A DNA stretch of 64,000 nt from positions 1 to 64,000 of the forward strand of contig NZ_JAHYBZ010000013.1 of NCBI RefSeq assembly GCF_019430885.1, read 5' to 3'. This document shows, piece after piece, positions 56,319-64,000 of this stretch (its first letter is position 1; each line of letters opens with the position of its first letter). This DNA is from Roseomonas alba (GTDB lineage Bacteria > Pseudomonadota > Alphaproteobacteria > Acetobacterales > Acetobacteraceae). The position numbers and the translations under genes are program-made. The notes beneath the pieces are model-generated. The model worked only from the letters and a program-made list of their open reading frames with translations, was not told where the DNA came from and did no database searches.

Positions 56319-58363
56319 CACGCGGCCTCCGCCGGGGCAAGGGTGACGACGAGGAGCGACCCCTGCGCGATCTCCGCGCGGTCGCCGGGGCCGAGGACGA
56401 GGTTGCTGCTCGCTTCCTCGACCACCGCAGGGCCGGACAGCGAGAAGCCCGTCGGCAGGTCCCGCCGGCGCCAGACCGGCAGGTCCTGCATCACCCCCTT
56501 CATCGCCACCTGGCGGCGGCGCCACGGGGCGGGTGCCGCGATCGGCTCGGCGAAGCGCAACGGGCCACGCCAGCCGGTCTCCGCGCGGGCCTCGACGCGG
56601 ATGTTGTTCAACAGCACGGGCTGGTCCGGCTTGGTGAAGTTCCACAACCGGCGATGCGCTTCCTCGAAGGCCGCGCGGATCGCGGCGGGATCGTGGGAGG
56701 GCAGGTCGATCAGGATCGAATCCGGCTGGCCGGCATACCGGCAATCGAGCCGGCGCCGGACGCTGCGCGGAATGCCGGGATCGCGTGGCAGACCCAGGAC
56801 GACCTCGGCTTCGAGCGCGGCGTAGCGATCCTCCAGCCAGGCTGCGTCCACGGCGTCGAGCGTCCGCTCCACCGCCGCCTGCCGGTCCACCTGCCGATCC
56901 GCCAGCACCATGCCGAGCGCGCTGAATAGGCCCGGCGCGGGCGGTACGACGACGCGCGGCATCTCCAGCTCGCGCGCCAGATCGATCGCATGCACCGGCC
57001 CCGCGCCGCCATAGCAGAGATAATCGAAGCCGCGCGGATCGTAGCCGCGTTCCACGGTCAGCAGGCGCATCGACTGTGCCATCAGCGCATTCGCGACCGC
57101 GCGCACCGCCTGCGCCGCATCGAGCACGCCGAGATTGAGCGGCCGCGCGAGATGTTCGCCCACCGCCGCCTCCGCCGCCGCGCGGTCGAGGCGGAAGCTG
57201 CCTTCGAGGAAGGTCTCGGCATCGATGTGGCCGAGCAGCAGGTTGCAGTCCGTCACGGTCGGCCGTGTGCCGCCGCGGCCATAGCAGGCCGGGCCGGGAT
57301 CGGCGCCGGCGCTCTGCGGGCCGATGCGCACGCCGCCGCCGGCATCGACCCAGGCGATGGACCCGCCGCCGGCGCCGATGCTGTCGATGTCGATGCTCGG
57401 CGTGCGCACGGCATAGGAATGCAGTAGTGCCTGGGTGCGCAGCTCCGGCCGGCCCTCGCGGATCAGCGAGACATCGAAGGTGGTGCCGCCCATGTCGCCG
57501 AGGATGGCGTCCTGCCTCCCGGTCGCCTCGGCGAGGCGCATCGCCGCGCTGACGCCCCCGGCCGGGCCGGATTCCAGCAGCAGCACGGGGCGCGCGGCGA
57601 CGGTCTCGGCTTCGGCGAGGCCGCCATTCGATCCCATGAAGAGCAGCTCGCCGCGGAAGCCTTCCGCTGCCAGCCCGTCGCCGAAGGCGCCGATGTAGCG
57701 CGCGCAGACCGGGCCCAGCATGGCGTTCATCACCGTGGTGCTGGTGCGCTCGTACTCGCCCTGCTGCGGGTTCACCTCATGCGAACAGGTGATGAAGAGG
57801 TTCGGCAGCGCGGCGCGCAGGATCTCGGCCGCACGCTGTTCATGCGCCGGATTCACCTGGGCGTGGAGGAAGGCGATGGCCACGGCCTCGACCCCGCTGC
57901 GGGCGATGCGCGCGGCGATGTCCGCGAGCGCCGCCTCATCCGGCGCCTGGACAACATTGCCGCGCCAGTCGAGCCGTTCCGGTACCTCGTAGCGCCAGCG
58001 GCGCGGCACCAGCGGCTTCGGGTTGTCGAATTGCAGATCATACAGATCGGCGCGGTCATGGCGTGCGATGCGACGCAGTTCGAGCAGGTCCCGGAAGCCC
58101 TGTGTGGCCAGCAAGGCGGTCGGGGCGCCGGTGCCCTCGACGACCATGTTCGTCGCCATGGTCGAGCCATGGCCGATGAAGCCGATCTCATCGGGCGCGC
58201 AGCCCGCCACCTCCAGGATGCGCCGGAAGCCGGCGATGGCGCCGATGACGCGGTTCGCCGGTGTCGTCGGCACCTTCGCGGTGTGCACGCGGCCGTCTTC
58301 TTCGATCAGGACGACATCCGTGAAGGTGCCGCCCACATCGATCCCGATGCGCTTCAAGACCAT
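56318..58363 (-). CDS. hyuA: Hydantoinase/oxoprolinase A-type ATPase subunit
   Basis: A 681-residue HyuA-like subunit, with the ATP motif KRIGIDVGGTFTDVVLIEEDG at the start (actin-like phosphate loop). IGHGSTMATNMVVEGTGA and GGTTFDVSLIREGRPELRT (the second phosphate loop) follow, together with SIDIDSIGAGGGSIAWVDAGGGVRIGPQSAGADPGPACYG. GGAGGAA lies directly before the ATG at 58363. It is the first gene of the leftward block, and the LacI-type palindrome lies 38 bp upstream, between it and the divergent large secreted protein. With HyuB it probably opens or carboxylates the primary substrate of the pathway. Confidence 0.95.
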   Translation of the reverse strand: MVLKRIGIDVGGTFTDVVLIEEDGRVHTAKVPTTPANRVIGAIAGFRRILEVAGCAPDEIGFIGHGSTMATNMVVEGTGAPTALLATQGFRDLLELRRIARHDRADLYDLQFDNPKPLVPRRWRYEVPERLDWRGNVVQAPDEAALADIAARIARSGVEAVAIAFLHAQVNPAHEQRAAEILRAALPNLFITCSHEVNPQQGEYERTSTTVMNAMLGPVCARYIGAFGDGLAAEGFRGELLFMGSNGGLAEAETVAARPVLLLESGPAGGVSAAMRLAEATGRQDAILGDMGGTTFDVSLIREGRPELRTQALLHSYAVRTPSIDIDSIGAGGGSIAWVDAGGGVRIGPQSAGADPGPACYGRGGTRPTVTDCNLLLGHIDAETFLEGSFRLDRAAAEAAVGEHLARPLNLGVLDAAQAVRAVANALMAQSMRLLTVERGYDPRGFDYLCYGGAGPVHAIDLARELEMPRVVVPPAPGLFSALGMVLADRQVDRQAAVERTLDAVDAAWLEDRYAALEAEVVLGLPRDPGIPRSVRRRLDCRYAGQPDSILIDLPSHDPAAIRAAFEEAHRRLWNFTKPDQPVLLNNIRVEARAETGWRGPLRFAEPIAAPAPWRRRQVAMKGVMQDLPVWRRRDLPTGFSLSGPAVVEEASSNLVLGPGDRAEIAQGSLLVVTLAPAEAA

Positions 58364-58401
58364 TTCCTCCGGGCGTCCTGGTGGTTCGCCTGGGATAACG
58401 G

Positions 58402-58413
58402 TGAAACGTTTCC
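58402..58413. promoter_or_regulatory. LacI-type palindromic operator before hyuA
   Basis: TGAAACGTTTCC, with the perfect 10-bp core GAAACGTTTC (58403-58412), lies in the divergent gap 38 bp before the hyuA ATG. It is identical over 12 bases to the site before leuB. A LacI-family gene lies in the same block, which makes this the probable main operator of the operon. Confidence 0.6.
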
Positions 58414-58503
58414 ACAGGCCTGCCAATGCGGTCATGCCCCGGCCAGGACCGCGCAACCCCCTGGTAAGCATTGCGCCGCACTCTAGGATCGGTGCCGCAC
58501 GGG

Positions 58504-61500
58504 ATGGTGATTCGGACGATGGCGACGACGCTGGACATCGCACTCAGCACGACGATGCAGACCTGGCTCAGCCAGGGCGGCAGCGGCAATGGCGTGTCGG
58601 CCTATGCCATCCTCTATGGCAGCGCGGCGCCGGGCGGCAGCGCCGATACGCCGATCTCCTCGCTGACGCTGGTCAACAACGGCGTGGTGCAGTCCGGCGG
58701 GTCCTTCACGCTGGACCTGACCACCAGCACGCAGACCACGCTCTATGGCGGCAAGGTCTACTTCATCATCCAGAGCCTGGACGATCCCTCCAGCGCCATC
58801 GATCCGACGACGTTGAGCCAGTCCGCCATCACCTGGGGCAATGCCGAAAGCCTCAGCTACCGCTACGACAGCATCGAGGTCAGCCTGACCGGCAGCTCGG
58901 GCGACGCGGCCAACCTCACCTCCATCCAGGGCTTCGGCATCGGCATGGCGCTCTCGGCCGAGACGGGGTCGCGGAGCTATTCCGTCTCGGCGGGCACGCT
59001 GTTCACCTCGCTCGCCAACGCGGCAACCGACCCGACGGCCAGCATGCCGGCGGTGACCACCTTCTCGGGCGGTGGCCTGGCCGGGCAGAATCGCGAAGCT
59101 GCCTCGCCCGCCATGGCCGTGGCGCCGGACAACGACTACCCGATCTATGCTGCCAGCGACTGGACCAACTACATCGATGCGCTGAAGCACCCCGACACGC
59201 CCATCGTCATCAACGGCTATTTCAACGGGGCGGGGGATCTGCAGGCCACGGCGCCCGCCGGCACGCCGGTCATCTGGCGCAATGCCGGTTTCTTCAGCTA
59301 CCGCCTGGAATGGGTCGAGAAGGACAGCACCTTCTGGCTGACGCCGACCGAAGGCAGCCAGATCCAGGGCGCCATCAAGCTGACGCCGGATGCCCTGGCA
59401 GACAGCGTCTATTCCACCCTCGGCCAGGTGGAACTCTACGAGACGATCGGCTCCACAACGCCCTTCGAGCTCTATCCCGGCAGCAGCGAGATGAGCTCCG
59501 GCGCCAACAATGCCTGGGGGCAAGTGCTGCAGCAGCTCACCCTGGGTCTGACGGCGGGCTATCTGCAATCGAGCGGCGTATCGCCGAACAGTGCCGTGAC
59601 GGCGGGCATCGACCTCAACAAGAACTACAATTGGGATCCGTCCTACGCCTTCGGCCAGAACACCAACAGCACGCTCGGCGCCGACGTCACCGTGACCTGG
59701 GATCCCTTCGCCCAGCTCTTCTACCAGTACTCGAATTCCTACGGCACGCAGTATGCCGACGCGCTGATGAGCGCCTTCGCGCAGGGCGGGCCGCAACTGC
59801 CGGCCTATGCCAACGGGCAGAACATCTCGACGCTGTCGGTCACGCTCTTCGCCGACAGCGAGGCGCCGCCCGCGGGCGACTACACGCCACCCGTGATCCA
59901 TGACTACGTGGCCGGTTCCGCCGCCGGGGGCCAGTACGAGGCCGCCCAGTGGCACGAGAACAATCCCGCCAATGTGGTCCTGGACTTCAATCCGGGCGCG
60001 AGCCTGGCCCAGTCGCTGGTGTTGCGGGACGACGCCGAGCTCTCCATCCGTATCCTCACCGGCTATAACGACGACAAGCCGCAGTGGCAGGATGTTGCCC
60101 TCGGCGGGGCCGGGGTTACGCCGTGGCAGAACTGGACCTTCGCCTATGCCAACGGCAGCTATTCCGTCAGCGGGAATGGCGGCGCAGGGCAGACCTCGCA
60201 GAGCCTGGTGCTCACCGGTCTGCCGATGGCCGACAGCGGCGTCGGCTGGTACCAGATCGTCGTCAAGTCGCGCGGCTTCGAGAAGGTGTTCAACCTCTAC
60301 ACGACGACCTTCACGCCGGCGCCGACGACCGGGGATCCCAATCCCATCCCGCGTTTCTCGGATTTCGGCAGCGATCCCTCCCTGTTCGGAATCGATGGGC
60401 TGGCGACGCTCACTGCCGGCACGGCGGCATCGGGCGGCGGGCTGCTGACCTTCTCGGTCGAGGTCACCGGCGTCTCGCCGACGCTCGACCTGTCGCTGAT
60501 GCAGGCGAATACGAGCAGCGCCTTCCTCAACGGTCAGGTCACCGCCACCGCCCCCGTCGCCGGCACCCTGAAAGGCGGGGTCTTCACCGCCGTGGCCGGG
60601 CAGACGGCCGATGTCCACGATGCCGGCGGCGAAGGCGTCGCACTGTCCGTCACCAGCTCGTCGGGGCTGCTCGCCTTTGGCTGGACGGGGCTGAACGATG
60701 CGGCCGATACCAGCACTTGGACCGAGACCTTCACCAATCTCGTGCAGGGCAGGTCCGTCGCGGTGATCCATATCGACCACCAGGGCGGATCGGGGTCCAT
60801 TGCGCCGCTATTCGCCAAGGCCGATCTGGCGGGCGGCTGGCAGACTCTGGCCGCGCAGCAGCTCGGCAACGGCACCTACGATGTGACGATGACGGCCTAT
60901 GACGCCAAGCCTCATGCACCGAATGCGCCGGACTATGCGGAGCCGCTGACCAAGGCGAGCGCCGCGCTGACGGTGACGGTGCAGCTCAGCGAGCTCGCCC
61001 TGACGACGAGCCCCGATGGAAAGGGGCTGGCGCTGCAGGCCGATGACGGGGATACGGGGGGCAACTGGATCCGCTTCACCTCCGGCGCGGGCAGCCTGCC
61101 CGAGGGCATGGCGGTGGCGCTGTATGCCACCGATGCCGACGGCCATCCGGTGAATGCCGATGGCACGCCGGCCGGCGGCATTGCCGAGGCCGTGCTCGGA
61201 TGGGTCGGCACCGTGGGCAGCGACGACGGCGCGTCACTCGTGGCCGGTCTCCAATCCATCTATCTGGCCGCCGATCGGCATCTGCATTTCGCATTGGTGG
61301 ATGGAAAAGGCGACGTGCCACGCGCGACGGCGGTGACCATGCGCGACAACGGCGACGGTTCGTTCTCCCTGGATGTCGGCGGCGTTGCGCTGCGTGCCGA
61401 GGTCGACAACACGCTGTCGGCGGATATGCAGATGGCATCGGCCCAGCGAATGTACGGGTTGCCGCTGGTCCATCTTGATCATGGGCAGCAGGTCGCCGTC

Positions 61501-61923
61501 GAACTGACCGGAAGCGCGTTCAATGCGAATACCCTTGGCTTTGTCCGCGTCGATCTGAATCAGGCCACCGGAGAGATGAGCCTCGACGGCATTGCCTATG
61601 GCGATACCGATGCGTTCCGCGACGCGGTGCGCGGCGCACTTGATCCGGGCTATGGCGTGACGATCGGCGGCAGCGACTTCGCGCGGACCGATAGCTGGAC
61701 GGTTGCAGGGGAGACCGGCTTCTACGCCCCGGTTCTGCTGACCCAGTCCGGCGAGATCTTCGTCATTGGCGACGCAGCCAATGCCGGTGGCCACGCCTAT
61801 ATCCGCACCTATGGTGCCAACATCTTCGGCTTCGAGGATCTGGCCTACGATCAGGGATCGGATTTTGACTACAACGACATGGTTGTGACGTTGAAGGCCA
61901 TTTCCGACAGCTCCATGATCTGA
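58504..61923 (+). CDS. Large exported DUF4114-type protein, possibly glucanase-related
   Basis: A ~1139-residue protein without an N-terminal signal, rich in Gly, Ser, Thr and Asp and poor in Cys, as in type I-secreted repeat or surface proteins. The first ~430 residues (VYFIIQSLDD, LTSIQGFGIGMALS, and FAQLFYQYSNSYGTQYADALMSAF) resemble the beta-1,3-glucanase (GH64)/thaumatin-like fold. The middle is made of beta-strand segments. The last ~60 residues (YGANIFGFEDLAYDQGSDFDYNDMV) match the DUF4114 motif, with acidic residues that probably bind calcium. A C-terminal type I secretion signal would fit, but no ABC exporter is adjacent. ATG 58504 and ATG 58519 are both possible starts. It is divergent from hyuA. 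Confidence 0.75.
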   Translation: MVIRTMATTLDIALSTTMQTWLSQGGSGNGVSAYAILYGSAAPGGSADTPISSLTLVNNGVVQSGGSFTLDLTTSTQTTLYGGKVYFIIQSLDDPSSAIDPTTLSQSAITWGNAESLSYRYDSIEVSLTGSSGDAANLTSIQGFGIGMALSAETGSRSYSVSAGTLFTSLANAATDPTASMPAVTTFSGGGLAGQNREAASPAMAVAPDNDYPIYAASDWTNYIDALKHPDTPIVINGYFNGAGDLQATAPAGTPVIWRNAGFFSYRLEWVEKDSTFWLTPTEGSQIQGAIKLTPDALADSVYSTLGQVELYETIGSTTPFELYPGSSEMSSGANNAWGQVLQQLTLGLTAGYLQSSGVSPNSAVTAGIDLNKNYNWDPSYAFGQNTNSTLGADVTVTWDPFAQLFYQYSNSYGTQYADALMSAFAQGGPQLPAYANGQNISTLSVTLFADSEAPPAGDYTPPVIHDYVAGSAAGGQYEAAQWHENNPANVVLDFNPGASLAQSLVLRDDAELSIRILTGYNDDKPQWQDVALGGAGVTPWQNWTFAYANGSYSVSGNGGAGQTSQSLVLTGLPMADSGVGWYQIVVKSRGFEKVFNLYTTTFTPAPTTGDPNPIPRFSDFGSDPSLFGIDGLATLTAGTAASGGGLLTFSVEVTGVSPTLDLSLMQANTSSAFLNGQVTATAPVAGTLKGGVFTAVAGQTADVHDAGGEGVALSVTSSSGLLAFGWTGLNDAADTSTWTETFTNLVQGRSVAVIHIDHQGGSGSIAPLFAKADLAGGWQTLAAQQLGNGTYDVTMTAYDAKPHAPNAPDYAEPLTKASAALTVTVQLSELALTTSPDGKGLALQADDGDTGGNWIRFTSGAGSLPEGMAVALYATDADGHPVNADGTPAGGIAEAVLGWVGTVGSDDGASLVAGLQSIYLAADRHLHFALVDGKGDVPRATAVTMRDNGDGSFSLDVGGVALRAEVDNTLSADMQMASAQRMYGLPLVHLDHGQQVAVELTGSAFNANTLGFVRVDLNQATGEMSLDGIAYGDTDAFRDAVRGALDPGYGVTIGGSDFARTDSWTVAGETGFYAPVLLTQSGEIFVIGDAANAGGHAYIRTYGANIFGFEDLAYDQGSDFDYNDMVVTLKAISDSSMI

Positions 61924-62054
61924 ACGGTCGACGAACACGTCAATCATCGAACCGGGCATGCGGCGCTGCAGGCCTGGCCCGTCGCGGGCGCGGATTGTCG
62001 CGCGGCGCCCTGCGTGCTGGATTGCGTGCCTCTGCATTTCAGGACTACGAGACC

Positions 62055-62729
62055 ATGCCCATCGGCTTCCGCATCGCCCCCGTCACCCAGCGCGTCGACG
62101 CCGCGCTCATCGCCCGCGCGGCGAAGCTGCCCGCGGCCAATATTGGCGATGTCATGAGCCGCGTGCAGACCATGCGCGGCGGCTTCCGCCCCTTCGGCGG
62201 CAAGAAGGTCATCGCCGGCCCGGCCTTCCCGGTGCGTGCCCGCGCAGGCGACAACCTGATGCTGCACCGTGCCTGCGATATGGCCGAACCGGGCGATATC
62301 ATCGTCGGCGATGGCGGCGGTGACCTGTCCATCGCGCTGATGGGCGAGCTCATGATCGGCCATGCGCAGACGCGCGGCGTGCAGGGCATCGTGCTGGACG
62401 GCGCGGTGCGCGACGTCGAGGCGCTGGCGATGCTCGACATCGGCGTCTGGGCCTGCGGCGCGACACCCTCCGGCCCCTACAAGGACGGGCCGGGCGAGAT
62501 CGGCTACCCGGTGTCCTGCGGCGGCCAGGTGGTGATGCCGGGCGACCTGATCGTCGCCGATGCGGATGGCGTGGTCGTGGTGCCGCTGGCCCATGCCGCC
62601 GAGGTCATCGCCCTCGCCGAAGCCCACAATGCCAAGGAACAGCGGGCCCAGGCGGCGATCGAGGCCCGGACCTATGACCGTTCCTGGGTTGTGGACGCGC
62701 TGCGCGCCAAGGGCTGCGAAGGCGCCTGA
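62055..62729 (+). CDS. RraA/4-hydroxy-4-methyl-2-oxoglutarate aldolase family protein
   Basis: A 224-residue RraA-like protein. The diagnostic stretch GIVLDGAVRDVEALAMLDIGVWACGATPSGPYKDGPGEIG contains the R-D pair used in pyruvate binding by bacterial HMG/CHA aldolases. The opening region LPAANIGDVMSRVQTMRGGFRPF and GDLIVADADGVVVVPL are family features. It would cleave a 4-hydroxy-4-methyl-2-oxo acid to two keto acids, or in the RraA branch bind RNase E; the catalytic residues favour the aldolase. It is rightward, followed by a TctC-type binding protein 49 bp later. Confidence 0.82.
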   Translation: MPIGFRIAPVTQRVDAALIARAAKLPAANIGDVMSRVQTMRGGFRPFGGKKVIAGPAFPVRARAGDNLMLHRACDMAEPGDIIVGDGGGDLSIALMGELMIGHAQTRGVQGIVLDGAVRDVEALAMLDIGVWACGATPSGPYKDGPGEIGYPVSCGGQVVMPGDLIVADADGVVVVPLAHAAEVIALAEAHNAKEQRAQAAIEARTYDRSWVVDALRAKGCEGA

Positions 62730-62778
62730 CGCGGCACCGGCCTTGCAGGGTCCACCGTCGCAACGACGGAGACCCTGC

Positions 62779-63753
62779 ATGCGCCGCCGCCACCTGCCGC
62801 TGCTCGCGGCACTTGCCTGCCCCATAGTCGTGCAGTCGGCCCGGGCACAGTCCTGGCCGACCCGTCCCATCCGCATTGTGGTGGTCTTCCCGCCCGGCGG
62901 GTCCTCGGACATCGTCGCCCGGGTGCTGGCCGAGGCGCTGTCCACCCGCATGAATGCCCGCGTGGTGGTGGACAACCGGCCGGGTGCGGGCGGGACGCTC
63001 GGCGCCCTTCATGTCGCGCAGCAGCCGGCCGATGGCACCACACTGCTACTGTCGAACACGGCGCCGATCACCTCCTCCCCGCCGATCTACCCCAATGCCG
63101 GCTACAACCCGGTCACGGGCTTCACCCACATCGCCTATATCGGCGCGACGCCGCTGGTCGTCGTCGCCAACCGCAACCTGGTGCCGGCGACGGACCTCCA
63201 GGGGCTGATCGCGTGGGTGAAGGCGCAGCGGACGCCGCCGGGCTATGGTTCCTCCGGCGCCGGATCGGTCGCGCATATCGCCGGGACGCTGTTCGAACAG
63301 CAGACCGGCGCGGCGCTGACCCATGTGCCCTATCGCGGCAGTTCGCCCATGCAGGCCGATCTGCTCGGCGGCAACATCCCCATGGCCTTCGATACATTGC
63401 CGCAGAATGTCGAGCACATCCGCGAAGGTCGGCTGCGCGCCTTCGCCGTGACCGCCCGCGCGCGCGAGCCCATGGCCCCGGACGTGCCGACCGTCGGCGA
63501 GGCCGGCCTGCCCGACCTGCTGGTGGAGAACTGGCTTGGCCTGTCCGGCCCAGCCGGCCTGCCACCTGCGATTGTCGAGCGGCTGAACGCCGAGACCAAC
63601 GCGGCCATGCAGACCGACGCCGTGCGCCAGCGCCTGGTCGAGCACGGCATCGCCCATCGCCCGATGACACCCGCCGAGTTCCAGGGCTTCGTCGCCAAGG
63701 ACGTGCAGGAGATCGGCGGGCTGGTGAAGTCGCTCGGCATCACCGCGCAGTGA
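62779..63753 (+). CDS. Tripartite tricarboxylate (Bug/TctC) binding protein
   Basis: A 324-residue TctC-like protein. The signal is MRRRHLPLLAALACPIVVQSARAQ and the mature start is WPTRPIRIVVVFPPGGSSDIVAR. Later blocks are VVVDNRPGAGGTLGALHVAQ, THVPYRGSSPMQADLLGGNIPM and VPTVGEAGLPDLLVENW. CGGAGA precedes the ATG. It shares direction with the RraA-like gene and overlaps the next gene as GTGA. It is the third Bug protein in the window without a TctAB permease, a known feature of the Bug expansion in such bacteria. Confidence 0.92.
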   Translation: MRRRHLPLLAALACPIVVQSARAQSWPTRPIRIVVVFPPGGSSDIVARVLAEALSTRMNARVVVDNRPGAGGTLGALHVAQQPADGTTLLLSNTAPITSSPPIYPNAGYNPVTGFTHIAYIGATPLVVVANRNLVPATDLQGLIAWVKAQRTPPGYGSSGAGSVAHIAGTLFEQQTGAALTHVPYRGSSPMQADLLGGNIPMAFDTLPQNVEHIREGRLRAFAVTARAREPMAPDVPTVGEAGLPDLLVENWLGLSGPAGLPPAIVERLNAETNAAMQTDAVRQRLVEHGIAHRPMTPAEFQGFVAKDVQEIGGLVKSLGITAQ

Positions 63754-64000
63754 TCCGCGCTGTCTTCTTCGGCCGCCCCGGCGCCGGTGCCTTCAATGCC
63801 GCCGGCGTCGCCGGGCTGGCGCGCGCGACCGAGGACGCCGGCATCGCGGTCGAGACCGTTTGGTGTCCCGATCCCGCGCAGCGCATCGACGTGCTGCGCG
63901 CTGCCGCCTCAGGCGCGTCGCTGGTCATCGCCCATGGCGGCCAGGGCGAGGCTCCCGTCGCCGCCGTCGCGCCGGATTTCCCGACCGTCCGCTTCGCGGT
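63750..64000 (+). CDS. BMP-family binding protein, 3' end outside window
   Basis: The GTG at 63750 overlaps the preceding TctC stop as GTGA, so translation is coupled. The visible 83 residues (IRAVFFGRPGAGAFNAAGVAGLARATEDAGIAVETVWC, then VIAHGGQGEAPVAAVAPDFPTVRFAV) have the alternating strand/helix pattern and GxGAFN-type loop of basic membrane lipoprotein (BMP/Med) ligand-binding proteins, which capture nucleosides or similar solutes. No signal peptide is seen, which is unusual for a binding protein, so a cytosolic sensor or a different start upstream is possible. Confidence 0.6.
   Translation, partial: MIRAVFFGRPGAGAFNAAGVAGLARATEDAGIAVETVWCPDPAQRIDVLRAAASGASLVIAHGGQGEAPVAAVAPDFPTVRFA

Overview
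The window looks like a chromosomal segment of a very GC-rich alphaproteobacterium. The best fit is an Acetobacteraceae/Roseomonas-like member of the Rhodospirillales. I infer this from base composition, from the many periplasmic binding proteins (three Bug/TctC type, two dipeptide type, one polyamine-like), and from the mix of acyl-CoA, amidase and hydantoinase catabolic genes beside core genes (dnaN-recF-gyrB, cydDCABX, leuCDB). No rRNA, tRNA, CRISPR array, phage or transposase gene was recognised.

Layout. 1-5.2 kb: the end of a proline-rich TonB protein, a small hypothetical, an MFS transporter, a DUF1127 protein with a clear terminator, and Xaa-Pro aminopeptidase. 5.3-7.7 kb: a leftward trio of a JmjC/cupin-4 oxygenase and two exported paralogues built from a short Asp-rich repeat (consensus TDxDPxDxPGxGRG). 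This trio is the most unusual protein-level signal here. 7.7-8.4 kb: no recognisable gene, but a Fur-like palindrome. 8.4-10.2 kb: acyl-CoA dehydrogenase and a MarR regulator. 10.2-15.3 kb: a leftward operon of an NtaA/SnaA-type flavin monooxygenase and a complete polyamine-type ABC importer. 15.7-19.6 kb: a frameshifted GntR regulator, an SDR, a polysaccharide deacetylase and a dipeptide-type binding protein.

19.9-27.1 kb: an Asp/Glu racemase-family protein, then the cytochrome bd operon cydD-cydC-cydA-cydB-cydX, including a 34-residue CydX. 27.1-32.5 kb: IclR regulator plus enoyl-CoA hydratase, divergent from a thiol dioxygenase, an amidase and a binding protein. 32.6-37.8 kb: gyrB, recF and dnaN, with no dnaA beside them. 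38-46.2 kb: a DHA2-type MFS, an orphan CoxL-type molybdoenzyme, a D-2-hydroxyacid dehydrogenase, a YihY membrane protein, an EF-hand protein, a rRNA-type 2'-O-methyltransferase and small membrane proteins. 46.3-58.4 kb: a long leftward catabolic block (hyuA-hyuB-CaiB-enoyl-CoA hydratase-tctC-lacI-leuC-leuD-leuB-tctC). It carries two identical 12-bp LacI-type palindromes, one ahead of hyuA and one ahead of leuB. 58.5-64 kb: a large DUF4114-type secreted protein, an RraA-like aldolase, a third TctC protein and the start of a BMP-family binding protein.

Two dispersed non-coding repeat families sit between genes. Family 1 (five copies) has short GC hairpins at its two ends, arranged as inverted halves; one copy lies between dnaN and recF and another touches the marR start codon. 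Family 2 (two copies) is a ~130-bp element with a ~30-bp stem, each copy placed exactly at the stop codon of a gene.
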